A DNA stretch of 37,820 nt from Desulfobulbaceae bacterium (GTDB lineage: Bacteria > Desulfobacterota > Desulfobulbia > Desulfobulbales > SURF-16): the NCBI GenBank assembly GCA_027859235.1, contig JAQIBE010000109.1, positions 1-37,820 on the forward strand, in the 5' to 3' direction. The translations under genes were made by a program, and so were the position numbers. The first letter of the stretch is position 1. Each line of letters starts with the position of its first letter. Positions 10,330-19,308 of the stretch are shown piece after piece. The notes under the pieces were generated by a model, which saw only the letters and a program-made list of their open reading frames with translations, was not told the origin of the DNA and did not search any database.

Positions 10330-10690
10330 TAAGGGGTTACTCAATAATATGTGATCAGGAACAGACTTATCTTAATATGATTACCACTGAACTTCAGCGT
10401 GAAGTTTACGGTTTACGGTTCAAGGTAAAACGAATCAGATAACGTCAACATCCACGAACTGTAAACAGTAAACTGGCAACTGGTAACTTATTGTAATGTA
10501 GCAAACTTTTTACGACTATGGTATTTAATTGTTTGATTAACTTCATAAAATGCCCTTCTCTGCGCAAAATTACCACGGGGGGCAATTAGAAATCACCTAT
10601 TGCCTGGGACCTCAAAAGTTTTTATATTAAAAGGCAGTTGTCTGTCCGGCAAGAAATAGATGTTTCCATCCCCCTCAACGAGGTTTTAAA
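10330..10690. other. Intergenic region between deacetylase and cyclophilin (divergent)
   Basis: 360 nt with no gene. It contains palindromic repeat copy B (10396-10486), followed by an A+T-rich stretch to about 10560 and a G/C-mixed stretch before the cyclophilin ribosome site. Promoters for both directions must lie here. I could not place a convincing pair. Confidence 0.5.
10396..10486 (+). repeat. Palindromic intergenic repeat, copy B
   Basis: Second copy of the element at 3316-3402, same orientation. The 46-nt core ending in ATCCACGA is identical. At the left the copy reads GTTTACGGTTTACGGTT and lacks nine bases of copy A. At the right it has an extra ACTGTAAACAGT palindrome before AAACTGGCAACTGG. 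It lies between divergent genes, where copy A lies between convergent ones, so it is not tied to one regulatory setting. Confidence 0.75.
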
Positions 10691-11260
10691 ATGAAATTAC
10701 GCCTGCTGCTGTTGTCCCTTGTGACCTTTTATGCCATGACCGCAAACGTCATGGCGGCTGAACCACTCATCATTATGGAAACAAGCAAGGGTAACATTAC
10801 CATTGAGCTTAATGATGCAATGGCACCTGTTACCTGTGAAAACTTTCGTAAGTATGTGCAGGATGGTTTTTTTGACGGCCTGATCTTTCATCGTGTCATC
10901 CCCGGTTTTATGATTCAAGGGGGTGGCTTTGAGCCGGGAATGAAGAAAAAAAGAACCAGAGACCCCATTATAAATGAAGCGGATAATGGCTTGAAGAATC
11001 GCCGGGGCACCCTTTCCATGGCCCGTACCGCAGATATCAATAGTGCGACCGCCCAGTTTTTCCTAAATGTGAATGATAATAGATCCCTCGACCATACAGC
11101 TATGACACAGAGTGGCTATGGCTATGCAGTCTTTGGCCGCGTGGTTGACGGCATGGATGTCGCTGATGCCATCGTTAAGGTACCACGGGGAAAGAGGGGG
11201 ATGTATGGAGATGTCCCCCGTGAGGATGTTCTTATTTTGAAGATGTACGAAAAGAAGTAA
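10691..11260 (+). CDS. Exported peptidyl-prolyl cis-trans isomerase (cyclophilin)
   Basis: Cyclophilin that speeds proline isomerisation during folding, here in the periplasm. The 189-residue protein has a signal peptide (residues about 1-22, ending VMA-AE). The cyclophilin core follows: VTCENFRKYV, the catalytic FHRVIPGFMIQGGGF near 67-81, and AQFFLNVNDNRSLDH near 122-136. Length fits PpiA-type exported cyclophilins. GAGG seven bases before the ATG supports the start. It stands alone, with divergent promoters upstream and a hairpin downstream. Confidence 0.94.
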   Translation: MKLRLLLLSLVTFYAMTANVMAAEPLIIMETSKGNITIELNDAMAPVTCENFRKYVQDGFFDGLIFHRVIPGFMIQGGGFEPGMKKKRTRDPIINEADNGLKNRRGTLSMARTADINSATAQFFLNVNDNRSLDHTAMTQSGYGYAVFGRVVDGMDVADAIVKVPRGKRGMYGDVPREDVLILKMYEKK

Positions 11261-11290
11261 CGCGCTTCCTTGTTGTATCATTGAGACAAT

Positions 11291-11323
11291 GCAGTGCTGA
11301 AATGCTGATTATTTCAGTACTGC
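11291..11323. terminator. Hairpin between cyclophilin and menG
   Basis: A 13-bp stem (11291-11303 with 11311-11323, one G-U pair) with a seven-base loop lies 30 nt after the cyclophilin stop and 67 nt from the convergent menG stop. There is no T run on either side, so terminator function is uncertain. Confidence 0.5.
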
Positions 11324-11389
11324 TGACCCTCAGGTTCACTCGCTCAACTCAAAGAAATTTCCTCAAGTTCATGCTCAGACGAGTATATT

Positions 11390-12079
11390 CTACTTTACGC
11401 CCCAATGCACGGCAATGGTGCCGCACATGAATTTCTGGTACTGGACTGTTTTGAAACCTGCACTGGTAAAGGCTGCTGCCAGTTCATCCGCCGTGTAGAA
11501 CCCCATGGTTGAACCGGTGAGATAGCTGTAGGCAGCCTCGTCACTGGCGATCATTCTGCCGAGAATGGGAATGCCGTAGCGCAGATAGGCGCTGATAAAC
11601 GGGTATAAAATATTGCGTGCAGGTGGTGTGGTGTCAAGGCTGACAATGGTCCCGCCAGGTTTGAGCACCCGGTGTATTTCCTTCAGCACCCTGGGGACAT
11701 CGTCCACATTCCGCAGCAGATAGCCAAAGGTAACCCCGTCAAAGATGTTATCTCCAAAGGGCAGGTGATTGGCGTCACACGCCTGCCAGTCAATCGCTGT
11801 GTCAGCAAAACGTTTCTTGGCAAAATGCAGCATGTGCTGGGAGAAGTCACCACCGGAGATATGCCCCTTCGGGTACTCCTCAGCCAGCAAGGCGGCAATA
11901 TCCCCTGTGCCCGTGGCAAGATCAAGCACCCTGCCCTGTTCCGGGATATCAATCCGGCTGACAACAAATCTGCGCCAGCGCTGATCCTGGCCCATGGTCA
12001 TAACACGGTTCATGAGGTCATACTGCCCGGCTATGGCATCAAACATCTTTTGGACGGAGGCCGCTTTGCTCACATTCAT
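11390..12079 (-). CDS. menG: Demethylmenaquinone C-methyltransferase (UbiE/MenG family)
   Basis: SAM-dependent methyltransferase that converts demethylmenaquinone to menaquinone as the last step of quinone synthesis. The 229-residue protein carries MTMGQDQRWRR near 28-38, the SAM loop VLDLATGTGDIAALL near 51-65, the GDFSQHML motif and the UbiE signature FGYLLRNVDDVPRVLKEIHRVLKPGG near 113-138. Length is typical. It begins six nucleotides after the parC stop, so it is probably read through from parE-parC. It completes the pathway whose early genes lie at 28.8-34.5 kb. A ubiquinone role is unlikely given the mqn genes. Confidence 0.93.
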   Translation of the reverse strand: MNVSKAASVQKMFDAIAGQYDLMNRVMTMGQDQRWRRFVVSRIDIPEQGRVLDLATGTGDIAALLAEEYPKGHISGGDFSQHMLHFAKKRFADTAIDWQACDANHLPFGDNIFDGVTFGYLLRNVDDVPRVLKEIHRVLKPGGTIVSLDTTPPARNILYPFISAYLRYGIPILGRMIASDEAAYSYLTGSTMGFYTADELAAAFTSAGFKTVQYQKFMCGTIAVHWGVK

Positions 12080-12085
12080 AATAGC

Positions 12086-14086
12086 CTATTTCTCATCCGA
12101 ATCTTTGCTGAAAAGCGTACTCTGTTGTGGTTCATCATCATTCTGACCGGCAGCATCTTTTTTATCGAGCACTTTGACCCGTGTAACAGGTCTTGTATTG
12201 GAAACCCGCTTGCCCTTTGCCCCAGAGGCCTTGATCAGAAAATCAGCAAAAGAAAAATCTTCATAATTACTGCGGGCTCTCTTGTTTGGCGTATAGTAAA
12301 TTCTAATAGTTTCCTGTGGATTCAGGCTCAGGTGCTGAATAACAGATCTTTTATGGGTATCGAACAGGGTATATTCCTTGTCCATAATGAATTTCGGCAT
12401 ATCGAAACGTTTAATATAGGACAGGTTTTGGATGCCGTTTTTGTAGATCATATTGAACGACAGAGACTGGGCGACCTTACCCATCCACGTAAGCTCTGAG
12501 CCGACAAAGAGTTTATCCGTAACAGGAATAACCTTATACATGCCGTTTTTGAAAATGAGCATGATCTTGTCATACTGAGAGCACGGAAAGGAAAAGCCTG
12601 CATCACCCTTAACCTGATGGCCAAGGAACCCGGACTCCTGCTGATAGCCGAAGGTCAGGTTTGAAATAGCGACCTTGCGGGCGTTCACTTCTCTAAAGGA
12701 TGACAGCTCGGTTCTGCGCGGATATTCCTTAGCGTATTTCTGCAGTAATGCATCAATATAATTAATAGTAAAGACGATCATATCTTTAAGATGTTTTTTG
12801 ATAACTTTAATTTTCTTCAGCAGCAGTTTGATATCTTTTTCTTTCTTTGTAAGATCATATTTGGAAATTCTCCGAATTTTAATCTCCAGTAACCGTTCAA
12901 TATCCTCAAGGGTCACATCGCGGAGTAATTTCTGACGATAGGGTTTCAGACTGTCCCCGACGGTTTCAACAACCAGTTCATAACTCTCACATTCCTCAAT
13001 CTGCTTGTACAGCCGTTCTTCGATGAAAATTTGTTCGAGAAGATGGGCCTGAAGACGTTCCTGTTGGCGATCGAGATCAATTATCAGCTCTTTTTCAAGG
13101 TTATCGCGTAACTTATGGGTATTGGCTGTTAAAATATCCGTAACAGAGAGTGTTGCCGGTTGATTATCAAGGATGACGGTAAGATTGGGTGAAATGGCAA
13201 TCTCACAGTCCGTAAAGGCGTAAAGCGCCTTGATCGTATCATCGGCATAGATTCCCCGGGGCAGTTTGATCTCAATCTCAACGGTCTCGGCGGTATAATC
13301 ATTGATGGAGTGTATTTTTATTTTGCCGGATTTTGCTGCCTTTTCCACAGATTCCATAATGGAATTCGTGGTGGTGGAGTAGGGAATTTCTGTAATGGTA
13401 ATGGTTTTATCATCGGTTTCGTCGATGCGGGCCCTACATTTTAATTTGCCGTTGCCGTCATCATAGAGATGGGCATCAAGAATACCGCCCAGGGGAAAGT
13501 CCGGATAGAGTTTAAACGGCTCTTCCCGGAGAATGCATTTTTGCGCCTCAAGCACCTCCACAAAATTATGGGGCATGATCTTCGTGGCCATGCCGACGGC
13601 GATACCCTCAGCGCCTTGAAGCACGAGGAGCGGGAGTTTGGACGGCAGGACAACAGGTTCCTGCAGACGGCCGTCGTACGATTCCTCAAAGGTGGTGAGG
13701 TCTTTATTAAAGAGCGTGGCCTTGGCAAGGGGGGACAGCCGACACTCAATATAACGGGCGGCAGAGGCGCCGTCACCCGTATAGATATTACCAAAATTCC
13801 CCTGGCGTTCGATGAGAAAGCCTTTGTTGGCCAGATTAACCAGGGCGGCATAGATGGACTGGTCACCATGGGGATGCAGTTTCATGCAATCACCCACGAC
13901 ATTTGCAACCTTCTGAAAGCGGCCATCATCCATATTGAACAGGGTCTGCATAATCCGGCGCTGCACGGGTTTTAGGCCGTCTGCAGCATCAGGGATGGCC
14001 CGTTCACGGATTACATAGGAGGTGTAATCCATAAAGTTGGTATCGAAGAGCTGATGCAGTTCACCGATCTGATCCGGGTGAGTCAT
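12086..14086 (-). CDS. parC: Type IIA topoisomerase subunit A (ParC/GyrA family, short Bacteroidetes-like form)
   Basis: DNA-cleaving subunit of a type IIA topoisomerase. The 666-residue product has SYVIRERAIPDAADGLKPVQRR near 19-40, then FNMDDGRFQKVANVVGDCMKLHPHGD and the catalytic tyrosine Tyr112 in AARYIECRLSP, with Arg111 before it. A long helical coiled region spans about 340-460. The C-terminal part after about 480 is much shorter than a full six-blade propeller (E. coli ParC has 752 residues, GyrA 875). The MDDGR..KVAN wording and the ISNLTFGYQ-type tail resemble the ParC/GyrA-like proteins of Bacteroidetes and Chlamydiae rather than housekeeping GyrA. AAGGA six bases before the ATG supports the start. 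It is 55 nt after parE. Confidence 0.92.
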   Translation of the reverse strand: MTHPDQIGELHQLFDTNFMDYTSYVIRERAIPDAADGLKPVQRRIMQTLFNMDDGRFQKVANVVGDCMKLHPHGDQSIYAALVNLANKGFLIERQGNFGNIYTGDGASAARYIECRLSPLAKATLFNKDLTTFEESYDGRLQEPVVLPSKLPLLVLQGAEGIAVGMATKIMPHNFVEVLEAQKCILREEPFKLYPDFPLGGILDAHLYDDGNGKLKCRARIDETDDKTITITEIPYSTTTNSIMESVEKAAKSGKIKIHSINDYTAETVEIEIKLPRGIYADDTIKALYAFTDCEIAISPNLTVILDNQPATLSVTDILTANTHKLRDNLEKELIIDLDRQQERLQAHLLEQIFIEERLYKQIEECESYELVVETVGDSLKPYRQKLLRDVTLEDIERLLEIKIRRISKYDLTKKEKDIKLLLKKIKVIKKHLKDMIVFTINYIDALLQKYAKEYPRRTELSSFREVNARKVAISNLTFGYQQESGFLGHQVKGDAGFSFPCSQYDKIMLIFKNGMYKVIPVTDKLFVGSELTWMGKVAQSLSFNMIYKNGIQNLSYIKRFDMPKFIMDKEYTLFDTHKRSVIQHLSLNPQETIRIYYTPNKRARSNYEDFSFADFLIKASGAKGKRVSNTRPVTRVKVLDKKDAAGQNDDEPQQSTLFSKDSDEK

Positions 14087-14141
14087 GGGTTGTCCTTAAT
14101 TGAAGAGAACGATTGGATATTTTTTTTTAGCAAAGCGGATA

Positions 14142-15965
14142 TCAGGCAAGATGTTCAAGGATATACTCCTTCCGCTCCGGTGTATTTTTCCCCATATAGA
14201 AGGAGAGTAATTCCGGAACTTCTGAAACCCGATCCACCGTAACCTGAGCCAGACGCATATCATCACCGATAAACTGTTTAAACTCAGGGGGTGAAATTTC
14301 ACCAAGCCCCTTGAACCGTGTTGTCTCCACCTGTTTCTTGATCTTGCCCCGCCCCTGCAGCTTCCGCGTTGAATTTTCCCTTTCCTGGTCTGAGTAGCAG
14401 TAGAAGGTTTCCTGCTTATTACGCACGCGGTAGATGGGGGTTTCAAGGATGTAGACATGCCCCATCTTCACCAGCGGCTCAAAATAATGGAGGAAAAAGG
14501 TGAGGAGGAGGTTGCGGATATGGAGACCGTCCACGTCGGCATCGGTGGCAAGAATGACCTTATCAAAACGCAGATGCCCTACCCCGTCCTCAATATTCAG
14601 GGTGCGCATCATATTGTACATCTCGTCATTCTTGTACAATAAGGCCATGTTCTGCCCATACACATTCATGGGCTTGCCTTTAAGTGAAAACACGGCCTGG
14701 CGCATGGGGTCGCGGGCACTGACAATGGAACCGGAGGCGGATTGGCCCTCCGTGATAAAGACCATGTTCTCGCGCCCTTCCTGTGAAGGTTTTTTTTTCG
14801 TGGGGTGATACTTGCAGTCCTTTAATTGAGGGATGCGAAAGGTGACCCGCTTGGCCTTGGCCTTGGCCTCTTTCTGAACCGTTTGCAGATCTTTGCGGAT
14901 CTTGGCATTTTGGTTAATCTTATAAACCATGACATCCGCGAGATCTGCATCTTTATACAGCGCGTCACTGACTGCCTTGCGTACGGTATTAACAATGCCA
15001 CTGCGAATTTCAGTATTGCCGAGTTTATTCTTGGTCTGTGACTCAAAGATAGGCTCGACGACCTTTATGGCGATAACACCGACAATACCTTCCCGGACAT
15101 CTGAGCCAATAAATTTTTTACCGGTGAATTCATTCACACCCTTCAGGATACCTTCCCGAAACGCGGAAAGATGGGTTCCCCCTTCATTGGTGTAGGTGCC
15201 GTTGACAAAGGAGAAATAATTTTCACCAAAACCGTTGATATGGGTAAAGGTAAACTCCAGGAGTTCATCTTTATAATGCACCGGTTCATAAAGATTGGTT
15301 TCGCCGACCTCATCTGCCAGCAGGTCGAGGAGGCCGTTTTTAGAGTAGAATGTTTCTGAGTCATATTTAAGTTTGAGACCGGCATTGAGATAGGCGTAGC
15401 GCCACAGACGTTTTTTGATGGTTTCAGGCTTAAAAGCGAACCCCTTGAAGATATCAGGGGATGGATAAAAGGATATTTCCGTGCCATTTTTCTCAGTGGT
15501 GTCGCCGCGATCTTCAGAGACCAGGGCGCCATGCTCAAAACTGGCCGTGGCGAATTTTCCATCACGATAGGCCGTGGCGGTGAAGGTCGCGGACAGGGCG
15601 TTGACGGCCTTGGTTCCCACACCATTGAGTCCCACGGAAAACTGAAAGACATCCGTGTTATATTTGGCACCCGTATTAATAACAGAAACACAATCAACGA
15701 TCTTGCCCAGGGGAATACCGCGGCCAAAATCACGGATATAGACATGACCATCATCCGTGATCTTGAGGATGATCTGCTTACCCGCCCCCATGATAAATTC
15801 ATCAACACCATTATCAATAATCTCTTTTACGAGAATATAGATGCCGTCATCGGGGTGAGAACCGTTACCCAGACGGCCGATGTACATCCCCGGCCGCAGT
15901 TTAATATGCTCCAGGGAACTGAGGGTTTTAATTTTAGTTTCGTCGTAATTTCCAGCAGATGTCAT
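14142..15965 (-). CDS. parE: Type IIA topoisomerase subunit B (ParE/GyrB family)
   Basis: ATPase subunit partnering the ParC-like protein. The 607-residue protein has the GHKL ATP fold: LRPGMYIGRLG near 23-33, EIIDNGVDEF near 48-57, DFGRGIPL and GLNGVGTKAVNALS. The TOPRIM domain begins at ITEGQSASGS with Glu406. The acidic cluster ATDADVDG is at Asp475, 477 and 479. TOPRIM in GyrB/ParE normally reads EGDSA; here the Asp is Gln408. QTKNKLGN near 310-317 is standard. Length is near E. coli ParE (630) and shorter than GyrB. It is the first gene of parE-parC-menG. Confidence 0.93.
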   Translation of the reverse strand: MTSAGNYDETKIKTLSSLEHIKLRPGMYIGRLGNGSHPDDGIYILVKEIIDNGVDEFIMGAGKQIILKITDDGHVYIRDFGRGIPLGKIVDCVSVINTGAKYNTDVFQFSVGLNGVGTKAVNALSATFTATAYRDGKFATASFEHGALVSEDRGDTTEKNGTEISFYPSPDIFKGFAFKPETIKKRLWRYAYLNAGLKLKYDSETFYSKNGLLDLLADEVGETNLYEPVHYKDELLEFTFTHINGFGENYFSFVNGTYTNEGGTHLSAFREGILKGVNEFTGKKFIGSDVREGIVGVIAIKVVEPIFESQTKNKLGNTEIRSGIVNTVRKAVSDALYKDADLADVMVYKINQNAKIRKDLQTVQKEAKAKAKRVTFRIPQLKDCKYHPTKKKPSQEGRENMVFITEGQSASGSIVSARDPMRQAVFSLKGKPMNVYGQNMALLYKNDEMYNMMRTLNIEDGVGHLRFDKVILATDADVDGLHIRNLLLTFFLHYFEPLVKMGHVYILETPIYRVRNKQETFYCYSDQERENSTRKLQGRGKIKKQVETTRFKGLGEISPPEFKQFIGDDMRLAQVTVDRVSEVPELLSFYMGKNTPERKEYILEHLA

Positions 15966-16028
15966 GGTGTTCCTATGCGAAAAAAGACAGGGTTAAAACG
16001 TACATTCCAGGGTAAAAATACTCAAATT

Positions 16029-16066
16029 CTTGCACCAAATTAAATCGTTATCCTGTTTGGTGCAAG
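16029..16066 (-). terminator. Hairpin downstream of ybgC
   Basis: An 11-bp perfect inverted repeat, CTTGCACCAAA at 16029-16039 and its complement at 16056-16066, lies just past the ybgC stop. Read on the minus strand it is followed by AATTTGAGTATTTTT, so it may terminate the hom-apgM-ybgC unit, although the loop is long (16 nt) and the T run imperfect. It also sits in the parE upstream region (63 nt before its start). Confidence 0.55.
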
Positions 16067-16073
16067 AGGTTTT

Positions 16074-16502
16074 CTACTCCGTGAGGGCTTGCATTCCGCT
16101 TAAATAATCATCGGGTAAATTCGTTAAACTGCCGCTGCGGATAATGCAGGCATGTTTGGTAAACCCCTTGGCGATGAGTGTTTCATCCCGGTAGATATGG
16201 CAATGGAACCGGCATGATTTACGGGTGACTTCGCTGAGACAGGTTTTAATGATCAGTAGATCATCATAATAGGCGGGAGATTTATAGCGCACATAGGACT
16301 CGATCACAGGCAGGAGGAAACCGAGCTGTTCAAGATTCTTATAGGATAGATCCAGGGAGCGCATGAGTTCACCCCGGCCAAACTCAAAAAAACGCAGATA
16401 GGTGCCGTTGTAGACAATGCCCCCGGCATCGGTATCGCCATAGAGTACCCGGATTGTTGCCGTGTGTACCTGCTGGTTCAGGGACATGGATAATTTATTC
16501 AC
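16074..16502 (-). CDS. ybgC: Acyl-CoA thioesterase, YbgC/FadM type (4HBT hotdog)
   Basis: Hotdog-fold thioesterase of 142 residues. The signature VLYGDTDAGGIVYNGTYLRF (19-38) contains the catalytic Asp and is followed by FEFGRGELMR. The common YbgC reading is VVYH; here the His is Asn (IVYN). YbgC usually belongs to the tol-pal operon; in this window it is 2.8 kb from tolQ on the opposite strand. The GTG at 16502 overlaps the apgM stop by eight bases. An ATG at 16487 (five codons in) is the alternative start. Neither has a clear ribosome site. Substrate chain length is not deducible. Confidence 0.86.
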   Translation of the reverse strand: MNKLSMSLNQQVHTATIRVLYGDTDAGGIVYNGTYLRFFEFGRGELMRSLDLSYKNLEQLGFLLPVIESYVRYKSPAYYDDLLIIKTCLSEVTRKSCRFHCHIYRDETLIAKGFTKHACIIRSGSLTNLPDDYLSGMQALTE

Positions 16503-17703
16503 GGCCGAGGATCGTCCGCATGAATTCTGCGCTATCTGTATAGAAATTACCCGTCTGCGCCACCTCTAATTCGGAGTAAGCACCGCAGCCGCTGCTTAAG
16601 GGATCATCACTGAAAAAGGTTGCCACAGGTACGGGATGACGGGTGTGGGTCTTCAAGCGGATCGGGGTGAAATGATCCATGCATACCGTAATGGAGAACG
16701 GTTCAGCCTGTGCCTGCATTTTTTTAAGGATTGGCCCCACAATCTGCGCATCAAAGTCCTCTATGGCCTGGAGCTTTTTGTTCAATAATCCCTGGTGTCC
16801 TGTTTCATCCGGGGCCTCCACATGGACAAAGACAAGATCATTGCCCTTGAGACTGGCCAGGGCCGCGTCCACCTTGCCCTGATAATTGGTATCCAGATAC
16901 CCTGTTGCCCCTTCAACGTCAAGGACCTCCATACCGGCATAAACACCAATCCCCTTCAGAAGATCCACCGCTGATATAATGGCACCCTTTACCTTATATA
17001 AGTCGTGCATATTCCTGATTTCAGGTGATTTCCCCTGGCCCCAGAGCCAGACGTTATTTACGGGGGACAAGCCGTCATTTACCCGCTGTTTATTAAAGGG
17101 GTGATCTTTTAAGATCCCCTGGGCCCGGAGGATGAAATCGTGAAGCACAGGGACCTTACTGTAAGCAGTCCAAAAGCCACCGACGTCCTGATCGGTGTGA
17201 TCATGGGGAGGCTGGGTCTCTAACTCCGCCACATCAAAATCAACCACGACAAGATGACGATAGCTAATGCCGGGGTAGAGTTTTACGCCGGAATAAGGAA
17301 GAATTGCTTCCTGCAGGGCATCGATGAGGATGTGAGCATCAGGGGTGGAGATATGGCCGCCAGAGTAATCCACCATGATCATGGTGTCATTCTCATCCCT
17401 AGTGGTTACGAGATTCAAGCGAAAGGCCACTTCATTTTCCTTGAGGTCAACCCCTAAACTCGCCGCCTCAAGGGGGGATCTTCCGGTATAAAATTCCTGG
17501 GGGGCATAGCCCAGTAATGAGAGATTGGCAATGTCCGAGCCCGGCGCCATGCCGTCGGGAATGGTCTGCAGCAGAGAGACCTTGCCATGTTGAGCAATCC
17601 AGTCCATATTCGGGGTTGCTGCATATTGGAGCAGGGTTTTACCGTCAAGGTTTTTTTGGGGCTCATCCCCCATGCCGTCACCAACAAGAATTACAGTTTT
17701 CAA
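16495..17703 (-). CDS. apgM: Cofactor-independent phosphoglycerate mutase, archaeal (ApgM) type
   Basis: Interconverts 3- and 2-phosphoglycerate in glycolysis/gluconeogenesis. It belongs to the alkaline phosphatase superfamily. The 402-residue protein begins VILVGDGMGDEP with the metal Asp at 9. The nucleophile segment APGSDIANLSLLGY is near 53-66 and the VHVEAPDETGHQG metal motif near 295-307. A later metal-site segment reads ITVCMDHFTP. Length matches ApgM (about 400) rather than GpmI (about 510). Start is a TTG with AGGAG six bases upstream. An out-of-frame ATG lies five bases before it. It is 18 nt after hom and overlaps ybgC. Confidence 0.93.
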   Translation of the reverse strand: MKTVILVGDGMGDEPQKNLDGKTLLQYAATPNMDWIAQHGKVSLLQTIPDGMAPGSDIANLSLLGYAPQEFYTGRSPLEAASLGVDLKENEVAFRLNLVTTRDENDTMIMVDYSGGHISTPDAHILIDALQEAILPYSGVKLYPGISYRHLVVVDFDVAELETQPPHDHTDQDVGGFWTAYSKVPVLHDFILRAQGILKDHPFNKQRVNDGLSPVNNVWLWGQGKSPEIRNMHDLYKVKGAIISAVDLLKGIGVYAGMEVLDVEGATGYLDTNYQGKVDAALASLKGNDLVFVHVEAPDETGHQGLLNKKLQAIEDFDAQIVGPILKKMQAQAEPFSITVCMDHFTPIRLKTHTRHPVPVATFFSDDPLSSGCGAYSELEVAQTGNFYTDSAEFMRTILGRE

Positions 17704-17721
17704 TGCATACTCCTGATTAAA

Positions 17722-19020
17722 TCAAACAAAAATTCGTATTTTTACCACGGGTGCTGTGACAATAGCCAACGCTTCAATTTCTTCCAACGCCTTTTCGACA
17801 TCCGCCTCGCAGGATGAATGGGTGCGCATGACAATGGGTACCGTACCATCATCTAACTGACCCTGTTGAATAACGGATTCAATACTGATATTGTGACGGC
17901 CCAATATCCCGGATATCTTCGCCAGGACACTTGGTTTGTCAAGGGTGGTAAATCTAAAATAAAAGGGACATTCAAGTTCGGCAATGGGTGTGATTCTGCG
18001 GGGCTGAATAAACTCAGGCAGATAGGAGAGACAGGAAACCCTGTTTTCTGCACCATGCAGGATATTGCGGGATATATCAATAATGTCGGCTGCCACAGCA
18101 CTGCCGGTGGCCATTTTTCCAGCCCCCGGCCCGTATAAGAGGACATCACCCACCATGTCCCCCTTAATGTGCACCGCGTTAAAGGGCCCGTTCACCGCAG
18201 CAAGGAGGTGGTCATCAGGAAGGAGAGTTGGCTGAACCCGGGCTTCGATATGTTCACCATGATTACGGCTCACAGCGAGAAGTTTTATGCGGTAGCCAAA
18301 CTCTTTGCCAAGGGTGATATCAATGGGTTCTATCTTGGTGATTCCTTCGGTGGTAATAGCAGAAACGTCAACCTCCATGCCGTAGGCCATGGTCATTAAT
18401 ATGGCAAGCTTATGGGCGGTGTCAATCCCTTCAACATCATAGGTGGGATCGGCCTCAGCATACCCCAAGTCCTGCGCGGTCTTTAAGACCTCAGCAAAGG
18501 GCAACCCCTTATTCGTCATTTCACTGAGGATATAATTAGCTGTACCGTTTAATATGCCAAGAATTGACTCAATGCGGTTCGCAGCAAGCCCCTCTTTGAA
18601 CGTTTTGATTATGGGAATACCGCCCGCGACACTCCCCTCAAAGCCTACCTCGACATTATTTTCTGCTGCTGCTGCAAAGATCTCCACACCGCATGCGGAG
18701 ATAAGGGCCTTGTTGGCGGTTACCACATGTTTTTTCCCATTAATGGCCCGCAGGATATAGGATTTGGCGGGTTCAATGCCGCCAATCAGTTCAACGATGA
18801 TGTCCAGTTCAGGATCACCAAAAAAGGCATCCTCATCCACCATAACCGGCACATCGCTGAACTCATCGGGCAGAACACGCTTGGTCCGGACCAGAATGGA
18901 CTTTAAAACAATTTTTGCACCGGTGCGTTTCGTGATCAGTTCGGCCTGATCATGGAGAACCTGCGCCGTGCCTGAACCAACAGTGCCAAAGCCAATTATT
19001 CCTATATTGATAGTACGCAT
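17722..19020 (-). CDS. hom: Homoserine dehydrogenase
   Basis: Reduces aspartate semialdehyde to homoserine, the branch point to threonine and methionine. The 432-residue protein has the NAD(P) loop IGIIGFGTVGSGTAQVL near 6-22. VTANKALIS is near 99-107, GGIPIIKTFKEGL near 132-144, GILNGTANYILSEM near 153-166 and the catalytic GYAEADPTYDVEGIDTAHKL near 190-209. An ACT domain at about 350-425 (FRFTTLDKPSVLAKISGIL) suggests threonine feedback control. Length is standard. It is the first gene of hom-apgM-ybgC; the ATG has no close ribosome site (GGGG is 14 bases away). Confidence 0.96.
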   Translation of the reverse strand: MRTINIGIIGFGTVGSGTAQVLHDQAELITKRTGAKIVLKSILVRTKRVLPDEFSDVPVMVDEDAFFGDPELDIIVELIGGIEPAKSYILRAINGKKHVVTANKALISACGVEIFAAAAENNVEVGFEGSVAGGIPIIKTFKEGLAANRIESILGILNGTANYILSEMTNKGLPFAEVLKTAQDLGYAEADPTYDVEGIDTAHKLAILMTMAYGMEVDVSAITTEGITKIEPIDITLGKEFGYRIKLLAVSRNHGEHIEARVQPTLLPDDHLLAAVNGPFNAVHIKGDMVGDVLLYGPGAGKMATGSAVAADIIDISRNILHGAENRVSCLSYLPEFIQPRRITPIAELECPFYFRFTTLDKPSVLAKISGILGRHNISIESVIQQGQLDDGTVPIVMRTHSSCEADVEKALEEIEALAIVTAPVVKIRIFV

Positions 19021-19308
19021 AAAAATATCGTAAGCCCCTTAATCTAACGCTTAAACGTTCAATAGATGAGTGTGATGTGAAGAATAGAAGTTACTTACCA
19101 TTTTGGAATAAAAAATGGAACTTTTTGCTCAGCATTAACTTCTTATTCATTGGCTTTAATAGTTATTTGTTTCAGCAGGGTAAAAAGGGTTTAATGGGCA
19201 AGGAAAACCCTTTCAACCCGAAGGAAAACAGACTATAGATATGTAGCTTACCGGCTCTGCTTTCATGGGCAGACTCTTCTTTAAAATCTCATCCGACCTG
19301 GTATTTCT
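19021..19308. promoter_or_regulatory. Divergent region between hom and tolQ
   Basis: 288 nt without a gene, expected to hold promoters for the hom unit (minus) and the tol unit (plus). A 9-bp inverted repeat (AAAGGGTTT at 19184-19192, complement at 19205-19213) is the only structure I see. Confidence 0.45.

Noticed and set aside
11672-12499. 275-residue plus-strand frame opposite menG and parC
   Set aside because: Spans two real genes on the other strand; sequence is a shadow with no recognisable domain.
15143-15817. 224-residue minus-strand frame inside parE
   Set aside because: Out-of-frame overlap with parE; methionine/serine/arginine-rich shadow composition.
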